This document shows positions 1 to 8,803 of a stretch of DNA of 64,000 bases, piece by piece; position 1 is the stretch's first letter; every line of letters begins with the position of its first letter. Made by a program: the position numbers and the translations under genes. Source of the DNA: CAVTJL01 sp963735065 (lineage in GTDB: Bacteria > Pseudomonadota > Alphaproteobacteria > Geminicoccales > Geminicoccaceae); contig CAVTJL010000001.1 of NCBI GenBank assembly GCA_963735065.1, positions 806,001 through 870,000 of the forward strand, given 5' to 3'. The notes beneath the pieces were generated by a model that was not told the DNA's origin, made no database searches, and saw only the letters and a list, made by a program, of their open reading frames with translations.

Positions 1-82
1 CTACCATCGCGCCTGGACCTGGTGGTGGTGGCGCGGCTTCTTCAGCGGCATGCTCCGCGCCGGCCGGATGGCGCCTCCATGA
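1..82 (+). CDS. 3' end of an upstream gene, probably another glycosyltransferase (partial)
   Basis: An open frame enters from the left edge (codons from position 2) and ends at TGA 80-82. The visible C-terminal tail is rich in Trp and Arg (YHRAWTWWWWRGFFSGM). The stop overlaps the ATG of the next glycosyltransferase by four bases (ATGA), the signature of translational coupling, so the two genes are co-transcribed. Similar basic and aromatic tails occur in family 2 glycosyltransferases, but only 26 residues are visible and the identity is a guess. Confidence 0.5.
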   Translation, partial: YHRAWTWWWWRGFFSGMLRAGRMAPP

Positions 83-1007
83 GCCTCAGGGCTTCCATCG
101 TCGTCCCGGTCTACAATGGCGGGCACGATCTCGAGGCCTGCCTCGTGGCCCTCACCCGCCAGAGCCTGCCGCGGGCCGACTACGAGATCATCCTCGTCGA
201 CGACGGCTCGACCGATGGCAGCGCCGAGCTCGCCCGGCGGCACGGCGTGCAGGTGATCCGACAGCGCCAGCAGGGTGCGCCGGCAGCGCGCAATGCGGGC
301 CTCCGCGCGGCCCAGGGTGCCTGGGTCGCCTTCACCGACGCCGACTGCGTGCCGTCCCGACGCTGGCTCGAGCAGCTGCTGGCAGCCGTCGAGCGACATC
401 CCGAGGCGCTGGGCGCCGCCGGCACGACGACGGGCCTGGGCTCCGCCACGCCGGCCGCGCGCTTCGTCGACCTCAGCGGCGGCCTCGATCCGGCGCGCTA
501 TCTCGGCCACGCCCGCTGGCCCTTCGCCCCCACGGCGAACGTGATGTATCGGCGGGACGCGGTGCTGGCCCTGGGCGGCTTCGACGAGCGCTATGCCGCC
601 TACGACGCCTGCGACCTCCACACCAGGCTCCGCCCGCCGCCGGGCAGCTTCCTCCTGGCGCCGCGCGCCCTGGTCCTGCACCGCCACCGCGCCACCTGGG
701 GGCAGTATTTCCGGCAGCAGCGGAACTACGGCCGCGGGCTCGCGCAGTTTTGTCTGCGCCATCGGGGCGAGGTCGGCTGGACGGCGCTCACCGAGCTCAA
801 GGCTTGGGGACGGCTCGCCGCCTCCCTCCCCGCCTGCCTCGGCGGCAAGGACGATGCGGCCCTCGTGCGGCGGGGGAGCTTCCTCAAGGATCTGGCCCAG
901 CGGCTGGGCTTCGTGAAGGCCTACTGGTCACCGGCGGAGCGGCGCCGATGGCGGGTGGAGGTCGAGCGGCCCGAGAGCGCGCGCCCCGGGACTCCTGCGC
1001 CGCCTGA
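79..1007 (+). CDS. Family 2 glycosyltransferase, 3' end affected by a probable frameshift
   Basis: GT-A fold glycosyltransferase that would move a sugar from a nucleotide sugar to an acceptor. The start at 79 gives MSLRASIVVPVYNGG, the classic family 2 opening; DDGSTD is at residues 41-46 and the metal-binding TDAD at 86-89. The product is unknown. The literal frame stays open to 1530, but codon bias (G/C at third position) leaves this frame near 985-990 and continues in another frame that encodes the lasso-B-like protein. Restoring one base in the CCCC/GGG run at 984-990 would end this gene at TGA 1005-1007, which is why 1007 is given as the end. ATG 79 overlaps the stop of the preceding gene. 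Confidence 0.8.
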
Positions 1008-1063
1008 GACGTCGCATCCGACGGCCCGCCGATGCCCTGCTGTCGCTGCAGCTCGCCTGGTTC

Positions 1064-1498
1064 ATGTGGCGGCTGCCGCGCCGGATGCGCACGGCGACGC
1101 TGCCGCAGCTCCTGGATGCGATCCGCGCGGCCCCCCGCTCCGGCAGCGGGGCCATCGAGGCCGACGTCGAGCGCATCCGCCGGCTGCGCGGCATGTGGTT
1201 CGGCCTTCCCGCCCTGGCGCCCTACAATACCTGCTTCATGCGGGCGCTCAGCATGTACCGGTTCCTCGATCCGGGCGAGGCCGAGATGCGCCTGCACTGG
1301 GTGATCGAGCCCGGGCGCACGGCGGGCGACCGCTTGCGCAGCCATGCCTGGGTGACCGTCGGCGGAAGCCTCGTCGAGGAGGTCGACATGACCGGGGCGG
1401 GCGTCACGCACGGGCTCTACAGCCACCCACGCGCGCCCGACGAGCGCGCCGTCCGCTACCCCTCAGCCACGCCAGGGCACGCCGCGCAGCGTGCGTGA
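1064..1498 (+). CDS. Transglutaminase-like protein of the lasso-peptide B (McjB C-terminal) family
   Basis: The Cys protease-like fold matches the leader-peptidase family of lasso peptide biosynthesis (Transglut_core3). From ATG 1064 the candidate triad is Cys57 (NTCFMRALSMY), His94 (RSHAWVTVGG) and an acidic residue at 105-108. In lasso systems this enzyme cleaves the precursor leader; relatives also occur in polysaccharide loci with unknown roles. Good codon bias extends about 70 bases upstream of ATG 1064 in this frame, giving an amphipathic Arg/Leu segment usual for the family. With one base restored near 985-990 the gene would start at ATG 948. The 3' end overlaps the convergent nucleotidyltransferase gene by 36 bp. 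No asparagine-synthetase-like cyclase or precursor is visible, so lasso peptide production cannot be claimed. Confidence 0.65.
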   Translation: MWRLPRRMRTATLPQLLDAIRAAPRSGSGAIEADVERIRRLRGMWFGLPALAPYNTCFMRALSMYRFLDPGEAEMRLHWVIEPGRTAGDRLRSHAWVTVGGSLVEEVDMTGAGVTHGLYSHPRAPDERAVRYPSATPGHAAQRA

Positions 1499-2644
1499 CA
1501 CCACGAGGAGCGGCCTTGCCGCGTAGTTGAGGGCAGCGAGCTGCCGCGGCAGCGCCAGCTGCTCGATCTCCTTGGCCGTCGGCGCCAGGGTCTGCAGCGG
1601 CAGATAGGCCACGGGCCTGAGGCCGTCGTGCCAGCGCTCGCGCGCCCGCCAGTGCCACAGGCACTTTTGATAGTGCGAGGGATACCAGGAGGCGGCATCG
1701 GCATCGCGGAGAATGGCCTGCGCCACGGCCTCCACCTGCGGCCGAAGCGGCGGCAGGCGGTGGGCCACCTCCGCCGGCAGGGCATCAAGGCCCAAAAGCT
1801 CATCCGTCAGGGCGAGCGCCAGCAGCATCATGCCGGTGGCATGCAGCTCGGCTGCCCGGCGCAGCACGCCCTCCCAGTCGATCGCAGGCTCGGCGCGCAG
1901 CAGCCGGGCAAGGTCGACCAGGTAGCTGAGCGAGACCCACCACAGCTCCTTGGTCGCGTAGAAGCAGAGAATGAGCAGCAGATCCTCGGCGGCCGGCAGC
2001 GGCATGTCGGCACCGGCGCAGCGCACCTGCCGCCGGCGCTCCCAGAGCCGCTCGAAGCCGAGCGGGAAGTGGATCGAGGTCGGCGCCAGCCGCCAGTGCA
2101 GGTCGATCTTGACGAGCTGGTCCGCGCTCGCCAGCGGGTACTCGCCCCAGATCCGCGGCGGCCGCGTATGGCCCATCTCGATGCCGCAGCCGCGGAGCGC
2201 CGCGATGGTGGCCTCGACCTCGCTCTCATCCACGAGAAGATCGAGATCGGAGAACTGGCGGTAGGTGATCGAGCCGTGCAGCGCCTGCGCCCAGGCGGGT
2301 CCCTTGATCGGCATCACGCGCAGCCCCGCCTCGGCGCAGCGGCCGAGGAGGGTTGCCAGCTCGTGCGCCAGCAGAAGGTTGCGCCGAAGCGTGCCTTCGG
2401 CATGCTCGCGCAGCGCCGCCGCGACCTCCGGCGGCAGCGCCGCATCGCCAGCGCCGCGCAAGCCGCGATGCAGGACAGCGACGAGCTTGTGACGGCTGGC
2501 GAGGCGAAGCAGGCGCTGCCAATCCGGCGGAGCCTCGCCGGGAAGGCTCGGCGCCGCGGCATCGGTCGCCCCGACATAGGCCCTGCAGAGCTGCAGGAGC
2601 AGGCGCGCCTCGGCCGATAGGCTGTCGGAAACGCCTACGCTCAT
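1463..2644 (-). CDS. Uncharacterised nucleotidyltransferase family protein (NTP_transf_5 type)
   Basis: 393 residues. The family core is visible as IKGP at 113-116 followed by FSDLDLLV at 131-138, the G-S..D.D metal-binding pattern of a minimal nucleotidyltransferase, then long alpha-helical C-terminal sequence. Members sit beside lasso peptide B proteins, HprK-like kinases and exopolysaccharide genes; the transferred nucleotide and acceptor are unknown. It is convergent with the lasso-B-like gene. Start ATG 2644. The association supports one peptide- or glycan-tailoring locus, but this is inference from neighbourhood. Confidence 0.8.
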   Translation of the reverse strand: MSVGVSDSLSAEARLLLQLCRAYVGATDAAAPSLPGEAPPDWQRLLRLASRHKLVAVLHRGLRGAGDAALPPEVAAALREHAEGTLRRNLLLAHELATLLGRCAEAGLRVMPIKGPAWAQALHGSITYRQFSDLDLLVDESEVEATIAALRGCGIEMGHTRPPRIWGEYPLASADQLVKIDLHWRLAPTSIHFPLGFERLWERRRQVRCAGADMPLPAAEDLLLILCFYATKELWWVSLSYLVDLARLLRAEPAIDWEGVLRRAAELHATGMMLLALALTDELLGLDALPAEVAHRLPPLRPQVEAVAQAILRDADAASWYPSHYQKCLWHWRARERWHDGLRPVAYLPLQTLAPTAKEIEQLALPRQLAALNYAARPLLVVSRTLRGVPWRG

Positions 2645-2734
2645 CGCTGGTCCTCGCCGGGCAAGAGCTCACGTCTACCGCGAGCTTCAGCCTTACCCCG
2701 CAGGCCCGGTCCGATCAACGGCTCGCGAAGCGCA

Positions 2735-2764
2735 CCGTGGCGTCGTCACACCCCGACGCCACGG
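2735..2764 (-). terminator. GC-rich hairpin after the DAHP synthase gene
   Basis: A perfect 11-bp inverted repeat (CCGTGGCGTCG / CGACGCCACGG) with an 8-nt loop lies 20 bp beyond the stop of the class II DAHP synthase gene on the minus strand. No T-tract follows, so intrinsic termination is plausible but unproven. Confidence 0.45.
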
Positions 2765-2783
2765 CCGCAGCACCGTCTCCTGC

Positions 2784-4154
2784 TCAGGAGGCCTCGCGCA
2801 GCGCTTCCCGCTCCTCCTTGAGGGCGCCCGCCATCAGGAAAGCCAGCTCGAGGCTCTGCTGCGCGTTGAGCCGCGGGTCGCAGTGCGAGTGGTAGCGGTC
2901 GCACAGCGCCGCCTCGGTGATCGCCTGGGCGCCGCCGGTGCACTCCGTGACGTCCTGGCCGGTCATCTCGAGGTGGATGCCGCCGGCATGCGTGCCCTCG
3001 GCCTTGTGCACCCGGAAGAAGGCCTGCACCTCGGCCAGGATGCGATCGAACGGCCGCGTCTTGTAGCCGGTCGAGGACTTGATCGTGTTGCCGTGCATCG
3101 GATCGCAGGTCCACACGACCGAGCGGCCCTCGCGCTGCACGGCACGGATCATCGGCGTCAGATGGCGCTCGACGTTCTCGTGGCCGATGCGGCAGATCAC
3201 CGTCATCCGCCCCGGCTCGTTGGTCGGGTTGAGCACGTCGAGGAGCCGCAGCAGCTCCTCCGGCGACAGGCTCGGCCCCGACTTGATGCCGATCGGGTTG
3301 GCGATGCCGCGGCAGAACTCGACATGGGCGCCGTCGAGCTGGCGGGTGCGATCGCCGATCCACACGAGATGCGCCGAGGTGTCGTACCAGCGCCCCGAGG
3401 TCGAATCGATGCGGGTCAGCGCCTGCTCGAAGCCGAGCAGCAGCGCCTCGTGCGAGGTGTAGAAGTTGGTGCGGGTGATCTCGGGCGTGTTGAGATCCGT
3501 GACCCCGCAGGCCTGCATGAACTCGAGCGCCTCGGTGATGCGCCCGGCCATGTCGCGGTAGCGCTCGCCCTGCGGCGAGCGGTCGAGAAAGCCCATCGTC
3601 CACTGATGGACGCGGGTCAGGGCCGCGTAGCCGCCCTGGGTGAAGGCGCGCAGCAGGTTCAGCGTCGCTGCCGCCTGGCTGTAGGCCTGGACCTGGCGAT
3701 ACGGATCGGGCCGGCGGGAGGCGGCGTCGAACTCGAGGCCGTTCACGATGTCGCCGCGATAGGCCGGAAGCTCCACGCCATCCACCGTCTCGGTCGGCGC
3801 CGAGCGTGGCTTGGCGAACTGGCCGGCGATGCGGCCCACCTTGACCACCGGCATGCCCGAGCCGAAGGTCAAGACCACCGCCATCTGCAGGAACACGCGG
3901 AGCGTGTCGCGGATCTTGTTGGCGTCGAAGTCGGCAAAGGCCTCGGCGCAGTCGCCGCCCTGGAGCAGAAAAGCCTTGCCCGCGGCCACGTTCGCGAGCT
4001 GCTCCTTGAGCGCGCGGGCCTCGCCCGCGAAGACGAGCGGCGGAAAGGTCGAGAGACGACCCTCGACCTCGGCCAGCGCCTGCTCATCCTCGTAGTCGGG
4101 CATCTGACGACGCGGCAAGGCGCGCCAGCTACCCGGCTGCCAATCCCGACCCAT
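2784..4154 (-). CDS. aroG: Class II 3-deoxy-7-phosphoheptulonate (DAHP) synthase
   Basis: Condenses phosphoenolpyruvate with erythrose 4-phosphate, the first step of the shikimate pathway, in the cytosol. The 456-residue length fits the class II (plant/mycobacterial) family. Visible family features include LLQGGDCAEAF near residue 77, VVKVGRIAGQFAKPR, the HEALLLGFEQ segment, WIGDRTRQLDGAH and, near the C-terminus, GGIHLEMTGQDVTEC. Start ATG 4154. It lies 28 bp after the glutathione reductase gene on the same strand and could be read with it. The symbol follows the mycobacterial class II enzyme; bacterial naming is inconsistent. Confidence 0.93.
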   Translation of the reverse strand: MGRDWQPGSWRALPRRQMPDYEDEQALAEVEGRLSTFPPLVFAGEARALKEQLANVAAGKAFLLQGGDCAEAFADFDANKIRDTLRVFLQMAVVLTFGSGMPVVKVGRIAGQFAKPRSAPTETVDGVELPAYRGDIVNGLEFDAASRRPDPYRQVQAYSQAAATLNLLRAFTQGGYAALTRVHQWTMGFLDRSPQGERYRDMAGRITEALEFMQACGVTDLNTPEITRTNFYTSHEALLLGFEQALTRIDSTSGRWYDTSAHLVWIGDRTRQLDGAHVEFCRGIANPIGIKSGPSLSPEELLRLLDVLNPTNEPGRMTVICRIGHENVERHLTPMIRAVQREGRSVVWTCDPMHGNTIKSSTGYKTRPFDRILAEVQAFFRVHKAEGTHAGGIHLEMTGQDVTECTGGAQAITEAALCDRYHSHCDPRLNAQQSLELAFLMAGALKEEREALREAS

Positions 4155-4182
4155 TCTCGTCTTCCCTATCGTGCCGATCCAC

Positions 4183-5580
4183 TCAGGAGACCGGCTGGTA
4201 CATCGTCACCAGCTCTTCGGCCACGGTCGGATGGAGCGCGACGGTGGCGTCGAGCTCTGCCTTGGTGGCCCCGGTGGTAAGCGCCACGGCGACGATCTGG
4301 ATGATCTCCGCAGCCTCGCTCCCCACCATATGGCATCCGATCACCTTGTCCGTGCTTTTGTCAACGAGGAGCTTCATCATGACCCGCTCCTCGCCCTCGG
4401 GCAGGGTCTCGATCATCGGCCGGAAGCGCGCGCGGAAGACCTGGACGTCGTGGCCAAGCTCCCTTGCGCGCGCCTCGGTGAGGCCCACGGTCGCCGCCTG
4501 CGGCAGGCCGAAGACGGCGGTCGGGATGGTGTCGTAGGCGACCGGGCAGGAGCGGTTGTTGAAGAGCTGCTCGGCGATCGCCCGGCCCTCGGCGATGGCG
4601 ACCGGTGTGAGGTCGTTGCTGCCGGGCTCCAGGCCATACCCGCCATGGTCGCTGCAGTCGCCCACCGCGAAGAGGCCGTCGACGCAGCTCTTGTAGCTCC
4701 CGTCGACGAGAATGGCGCCGGTCTCGCTCATCCGGCAGCCCACCTTCTCGAGCCCGACGTGCTGGGTGTTGGGGATGGGCGCCCGACCCGTGGCGTAGAG
4801 CGCCATGTCGGCCTCGAGCGGGCCCTCGGTCGTGCTGAGCACCACGCCGCCCGACGCCGTCCTCTCGATCCGCTCGACCCGGGTCGAGGGATGCAGGACG
4901 ATGCCCTTTTGGGCCATCTGGCCCGCCATCTCGGTGCGGATGTCCTCATCGAACCCGCCGAGCGGCAGCTCACGGCGGTAGATCAGATGCGTCTCCACAC
5001 CGAGCCCGTTCATGGCGCTCGCAAGCTCGATGCCGATGTAGCCCGCACCGATCACGGCCAGCCGCCGCGGCCTGTCGAACACCTCCTCGAGGATGAAGTC
5101 GGAGGTGACGGCATGCTCGATGCCCGGCAGATCGGGCAGGCTGGGCCTGGCACCGACCGCGATCAGCACCCGCTTTGCCGTGACCTCCTGGCCCGCGGCA
5201 TCCACGCGGAAGGTGCCGTCCGCGTCCCGACCCAGCAGGCGAGCATAGCCTGTGAAGATCTGGACCCCCGCCTTCTCGAGCATCTGGATGTAGATGCCGT
5301 TGAGGCGCGCGATCTCCTTGTTGCGCGCCTCGAGCAGCGTGCGGAAGTCATGACGCAGCCCTTCCGCCTGCCAGCCATAGGCGCGGGCGGTCTTGAACAG
5401 CTCGCCGAAATGGGCGCCATAGTTCATGAGCTTCTTGGGCACGCAGCCGCGGATCACGCAGGTGCCGCCCATGCGCGAGCTCTCGGCCAGGCCCACCTTG
5501 GCGCCGTGCGAGGCCGAGCGGCGGGCACAGGCCACGCCGCCCGACCCGCCGCCGATCACGAAAAGATCAAAATCCGCCAC
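4183..5580 (-). CDS. gor: Glutathione-disulfide reductase
   Basis: FAD-dependent oxidoreductase that regenerates reduced glutathione with NADPH in the cytosol. From GTG 5580 the product has 465 residues. The FAD-binding GGGSGG is at 10-15 and the redox-active disulfide in GGTCVIRGCVPKK (Cys41, Cys46) is the glutathione-reductase form. The second Rossmann motif is GAGYIG, with an RR-containing strand end that fits NADPH. The C-terminal HPT..EE supplies the catalytic His-Glu pair. GTG 5580 is preferred because GAGGG lies just upstream and the protein then begins at the conserved region; an in-frame ATG at 5610 would overlap the gabD stop. Confidence 0.92.
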   Translation of the reverse strand: MADFDLFVIGGGSGGVACARRSASHGAKVGLAESSRMGGTCVIRGCVPKKLMNYGAHFGELFKTARAYGWQAEGLRHDFRTLLEARNKEIARLNGIYIQMLEKAGVQIFTGYARLLGRDADGTFRVDAAGQEVTAKRVLIAVGARPSLPDLPGIEHAVTSDFILEEVFDRPRRLAVIGAGYIGIELASAMNGLGVETHLIYRRELPLGGFDEDIRTEMAGQMAQKGIVLHPSTRVERIERTASGGVVLSTTEGPLEADMALYATGRAPIPNTQHVGLEKVGCRMSETGAILVDGSYKSCVDGLFAVGDCSDHGGYGLEPGSNDLTPVAIAEGRAIAEQLFNNRSCPVAYDTIPTAVFGLPQAATVGLTEARARELGHDVQVFRARFRPMIETLPEGEERVMMKLLVDKSTDKVIGCHMVGSEAAEIIQIVAVALTTGATKAELDATVALHPTVAEELVTMYQPVS

Positions 5581-5596
5581 GGTGCCCTCGCGCGCC

Positions 5597-7078
5597 TCAG
5601 GAAATGCCACCGAGGCTGACGTACTTGATCTCCAGATACTCGTCGACGCCGTACTTGGAGCCCTCGCGGCCGAGCCCGCTCTCCTTCACGCCGCCGAACG
5701 GCGCCACCTCGACCGAGATCAGGCCGTCATTGACGCCCACGAGCCCCACCTCCATGGCCTCCGCCACGCGGAACACGCGGCCAATGTCGCGGGCGTAGAA
5801 GTAGCCCGCGAGACCCACATCGGAATCGTTGGCGAGCCTGATCACCTCCTCCTCGGTCTCGAACCTGAAGAGCGGCGCCACCGGCCCGAACGTCTCCTCG
5901 TGCGCGATCTTCATGTTGGCGTTGCAGCCGGCGAGCACCGTGGGCTGATAAAAGAGGCCGCCCAGCTCGTGGCGCTTGCCGCCGATCATGATCGTGGCAC
6001 CCTTGCCCACGGCATCGCTCACATGCTCCTCGACCTTGTCGACCGCCGAGGCCTCGATCAGCGGGCCGATCTCGCTGCCGGCCTTCACACCCGGGCCTAC
6101 CTTGAGCTTGCCCGTGGCCTCGGCCAGCTTCTTGGCGAAGGCGTCATAGACGCCGGCCTGCACATAGATGCGGTTGGTGCACACGCAGGTCTGGCCGGCA
6201 TTCCTGAACTTGCAGCCGATGGCCCCCTGCACCGCGGCGTCGATGTCGGCATCGTCGAAGACGATGAAGGGCGCATGCCCGCCCAGCTCCATGCTCACTT
6301 TTTTCACCGTGTCGGCGCACTGCTTCAAGAGCAGCTTGCCCACGTCCGTGGAGCCGGTGAAGGAGAGCTTCCTGACCGTCTTGTTGGCGCAAAGCTCACC
6401 GCCGATCACCGAGGCGCTGCCGGTGACGACGTTGAACACACCTTTCGGCATGCCCGCCCGCTCGGCGAGCTCGGCCAGCGCCAGGGCGCAATAGGGCGTG
6501 GCGCTCGCGGGCTTCACGACCATCGTGCAGCCGACGGCGAGGCCCGGCGCGCATTTGCGCGTGATCATCGCGATCGGGAAATTCCAGGGCGTGATCGCGG
6601 CACACACGCCCACCGGCTGCTTCATGACCAAAATGCGGCGCGAGGCCACGGTCTGGGGGATCGTGTCGCCGTAGACGCGCTTTCCTTCCTCCGCGAACCA
6701 CTCGATGAAGGAGCCGCCATAGGCGACCTCGCCCTTGGCCTCGGCCAAAGGCTTGCCCTGCTCGCGCGTCATGATGAGCCCCAGATCGTCCTGGGCCGCC
6801 ATCACCAGCTCGAACCATTTTTTCAAGATGGCCGAGCGCTCCTTGGCAGGCCGCGCCCGCCACGCCGGCAGCGCCCGCTCGGCCGCCTCGATGGCCCGCC
6901 GCGTCTCGTCCACGCCCATCGACGGCACCGTGCCGATGGCCTCGCCGGTGGCGGGATCAGTGACAGAAAGAGTCTTGCCGCTGTCCGCATCCACCCAGGC
7001 CCCGTCGACATAGCCCTGCTGCCTGAACAGCTTCTTGTCGGTCAGCTGGACCAGAGCCTCTTTGAGCGCCGTCGCCAT
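5597..7078 (-). CDS. gabD: NAD(P)-dependent succinate-semialdehyde dehydrogenase
   Basis: Oxidises succinate semialdehyde to succinate, the last step of 4-aminobutyrate breakdown. 493 residues from ATG 7078. Aldehyde dehydrogenase landmarks: PWNFP (164-168), FTGST (240-244), catalytic Glu264 in ELGG and nucleophile Cys298 in GQTCVC. The CVC arrangement and overall sequence match GabD. An in-frame ATG 90 bases upstream gives an unrelated Arg/Pro-rich tail, so 7078 is the better start. First gene of a probable gabD-gor-aroG run on the minus strand. Confidence 0.92.
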   Translation of the reverse strand: MATALKEALVQLTDKKLFRQQGYVDGAWVDADSGKTLSVTDPATGEAIGTVPSMGVDETRRAIEAAERALPAWRARPAKERSAILKKWFELVMAAQDDLGLIMTREQGKPLAEAKGEVAYGGSFIEWFAEEGKRVYGDTIPQTVASRRILVMKQPVGVCAAITPWNFPIAMITRKCAPGLAVGCTMVVKPASATPYCALALAELAERAGMPKGVFNVVTGSASVIGGELCANKTVRKLSFTGSTDVGKLLLKQCADTVKKVSMELGGHAPFIVFDDADIDAAVQGAIGCKFRNAGQTCVCTNRIYVQAGVYDAFAKKLAEATGKLKVGPGVKAGSEIGPLIEASAVDKVEEHVSDAVGKGATIMIGGKRHELGGLFYQPTVLAGCNANMKIAHEETFGPVAPLFRFETEEEVIRLANDSDVGLAGYFYARDIGRVFRVAEAMEVGLVGVNDGLISVEVAPFGGVKESGLGREGSKYGVDEYLEIKYVSLGGIS

Positions 7079-7387
7079 GGCTTCCTCCCTCGCTCGCGAT
7101 GGGGCCGGCAGGGACCAGGACGGCAGCCCCGCCTGCCCATGATCTAGGCGCGGCAGCTTCGCCCGCAAGCATGGGGGCTGGGCCCGGTCGGGATGGAGCC
7201 GGCCAGACGACGCATGGGTCGAGGGCAGATCGTCAGGCTTCCATCCTCATCCGCCTCGAGCGTGGCGGCGGATCGTCTCGCTGCGCAAGGTGCTGGATGC
7301 GCTCCGTGTTCCTGGCGCGAAAAGAAGGCGGCTGGCTCTCTCTGTCGTGCAGGCCTTCGAGGAAGAGCACGGTGATGGCGCAAAGGC
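7079..7387. other. Intergenic region upstream of gabD
   Basis: 309 bp between the gabD start and the stop of the pseudo-receiver gene, both on the minus strand. It should hold the gabD promoter. I see no conserved ORF, strong hairpin or clear operator in it. Confidence 0.4.
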
Positions 7388-7957
7388 TCAGCGTCGAGCC
7401 GGTCGGCTGAGGCTCAAGCGGGTCAGCTCCTTGAAGAGCCTTTCCTGCCGAGCCTGCAGGAGGACGAGGGCCTGCTCGTAGGCCTGCAGCAGCTCCCTCG
7501 CCAGCTTCGTCTCGTGGCCGGCCGATGCCAGCCGATCGACGATACGGAGCTGGATCGCGATATTGCGTCCGGCCCGCTCGATGCGCTGCTCGCTTTGACG
7601 CAGCGCCTGCTCGAGCGTGTCGACGACAAAGTGATGCGTCGAGGCGCGCAGCTCGGGGATCGAGTAGGGCCTGGGCAGAAGGCGCGAGGTGCGGACCAGA
7701 GGATGGTCGAGCATCCGGTCGTCGTTCGATGCGAGCAGCGCGAACGGCACATCAGCGTTGACGAGGTGCTGCACGAGCGGGATCGCGCTGCCATCCTGCA
7801 GCTGCGTGCCAACAATGGCGATCTCGGGGCGGCCATCGCAGAGGACGTTGACGGCTTGCGCCGCCGATCCGATCGGCCCCAGGACCGCGCACCCGATCGC
7901 CCGTAGAGACCGCGCGACGTCCTGCGCCGGCCCGCTACTGCCCTCGGCGACCAACAC
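7388..7957 (-). CDS. Degenerate response-regulator receiver (pseudo-receiver) protein
   Basis: 189 residues from GTG 7957, which has GAGGGAG about six bases upstream. The first ~115 residues follow the receiver fold seen in alphaproteobacterial single-domain regulators (VLVAEG..., then VLGPIGSAAQAV). The usual key residues are missing: the N-terminal acidic pair is replaced by EG, the phospho-acceptor Asp by Gly (IAIVGTQLQDG), the Thr by Ser and the Lys by Arg (LPRPYS). The rest is helical and likely coiled coil. It therefore cannot be phosphorylated in the normal way and may act as a scaffold or constitutive partner. No cognate kinase is adjacent. Confidence 0.75.
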   Translation of the reverse strand: MLVAEGSSGPAQDVARSLRAIGCAVLGPIGSAAQAVNVLCDGRPEIAIVGTQLQDGSAIPLVQHLVNADVPFALLASNDDRMLDHPLVRTSRLLPRPYSIPELRASTHHFVVDTLEQALRQSEQRIERAGRNIAIQLRIVDRLASAGHETKLARELLQAYEQALVLLQARQERLFKELTRLSLSRPARR

Positions 7958-8144
7958 TCGCGCTCCCTCGGACCTCCGCCACGAAAACAAAGCAGGCTTC
8001 CTCCACGAGCGTCCTCGCGCGGAAATAGCGCCCACTGAATACGCGTTGGAAACCGCTGTCCACCCCCGTATGCCCTTCCTCGACCTCACGGGCCGGCGGC
8101 TGCGCAGAGGCGGGAGCGCTCGGTCAGGCCGCTCCCGCCGCGCC

Positions 8145-8636
8145 TCAACGTGCGGGATAGTCGAACCGCGCGGGCCCCGCCGGCAGAAAGGCGTCGCTGA
8201 CAAGAACGCGGGTGTGGGGCTCGAGGTCGAGCGCCCGCGCCTCGGGGTCGGTGAACCAGGCGAGCTCGGCCGTCTCGTCGCCGTCGAGCGTGGCCTCGCC
8301 GCCGACGATGCGGGCGGCGAAGGAGACCGAGGCGTAGGCCACGACGTCGCCGTTGGGGTAGGTGAGGCGGAACTCGGGGCCGGCATAGACGCCGATGACG
8401 CGCGTGATCGCCACCTCGTAGCCCGTCTCCTCGCGGGCCTCGCGGACGGCCGCATCGGCCCAGGGCTCGTCGGGATCGACCGCACCGCCCACGGTCTGCC
8501 ACAGGCCGGTCTCGGCGGAGCGCATCAGGAGCAGGCGCCCCGCCTCGTCGCCGATCATCACCGCCACCGACGGCACGTGAAGAAGATCGTTGCCGACCCG
8601 CTGGCGCAGGTGGCGGAGATAGGGGGAGATGGCCAA
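8145..8636 (-). CDS. Nudix hydrolase
   Basis: 163 residues. The Nudix box runs from about residue 50 to 72 (GGAVDPDEPW...REAREETGY), giving the metal-binding REAREE core, so it hydrolyses a nucleoside diphosphate linked to another moiety. The substrate cannot be read from sequence; the VPSVAVMIGDEAGRLLLMRS opening is that of small cytosolic housecleaning or NADH-pyrophosphatase-like members. Start ATG 8636. It stands alone, 187 bp from the pseudo-receiver gene. Confidence 0.9.
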   Translation of the reverse strand: MAISPYLRHLRQRVGNDLLHVPSVAVMIGDEAGRLLLMRSAETGLWQTVGGAVDPDEPWADAAVREAREETGYEVAITRVIGVYAGPEFRLTYPNGDVVAYASVSFAARIVGGEATLDGDETAELAWFTDPEARALDLEPHTRVLVSDAFLPAGPARFDYPAR

Positions 8637-8803
8637 GCCCGAAGCCTCCGGTCCGCTGGAGCGCCGGCAGCCTAGGAGGCCCCGTGCCCCCCGCCAAGGC
8701 CGGTGGCCGCTGTCTCGGATTTCACTGCCGGGTTCAGAAAGCGGCGCCTAGCCTCGGGGCGTTCGCCGGGCCCGGCCCGGCAGCAGGACGAGGATGATCG
8801 AGG

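Noticed and set aside
1..762. 253-residue minus-strand ORF opposite the glycosyltransferase
   Set aside because: Low-complexity Arg/Ala/Gly sequence that mirrors the coding strand of a known family; typical GC-rich shadow.
1064..1498. Complete lasso peptide cluster
   Set aside because: Only the B-like protein and a nucleotidyltransferase are present; no cyclase or precursor in the window.
2883..4280. 465-residue plus-strand ORF opposite DAHP synthase
   Set aside because: Antisense shadow; the minus strand is an unambiguous class II DAHP synthase.
4171..5619. 482-residue plus-strand ORF opposite glutathione reductase
   Set aside because: Antisense shadow with no family resemblance.
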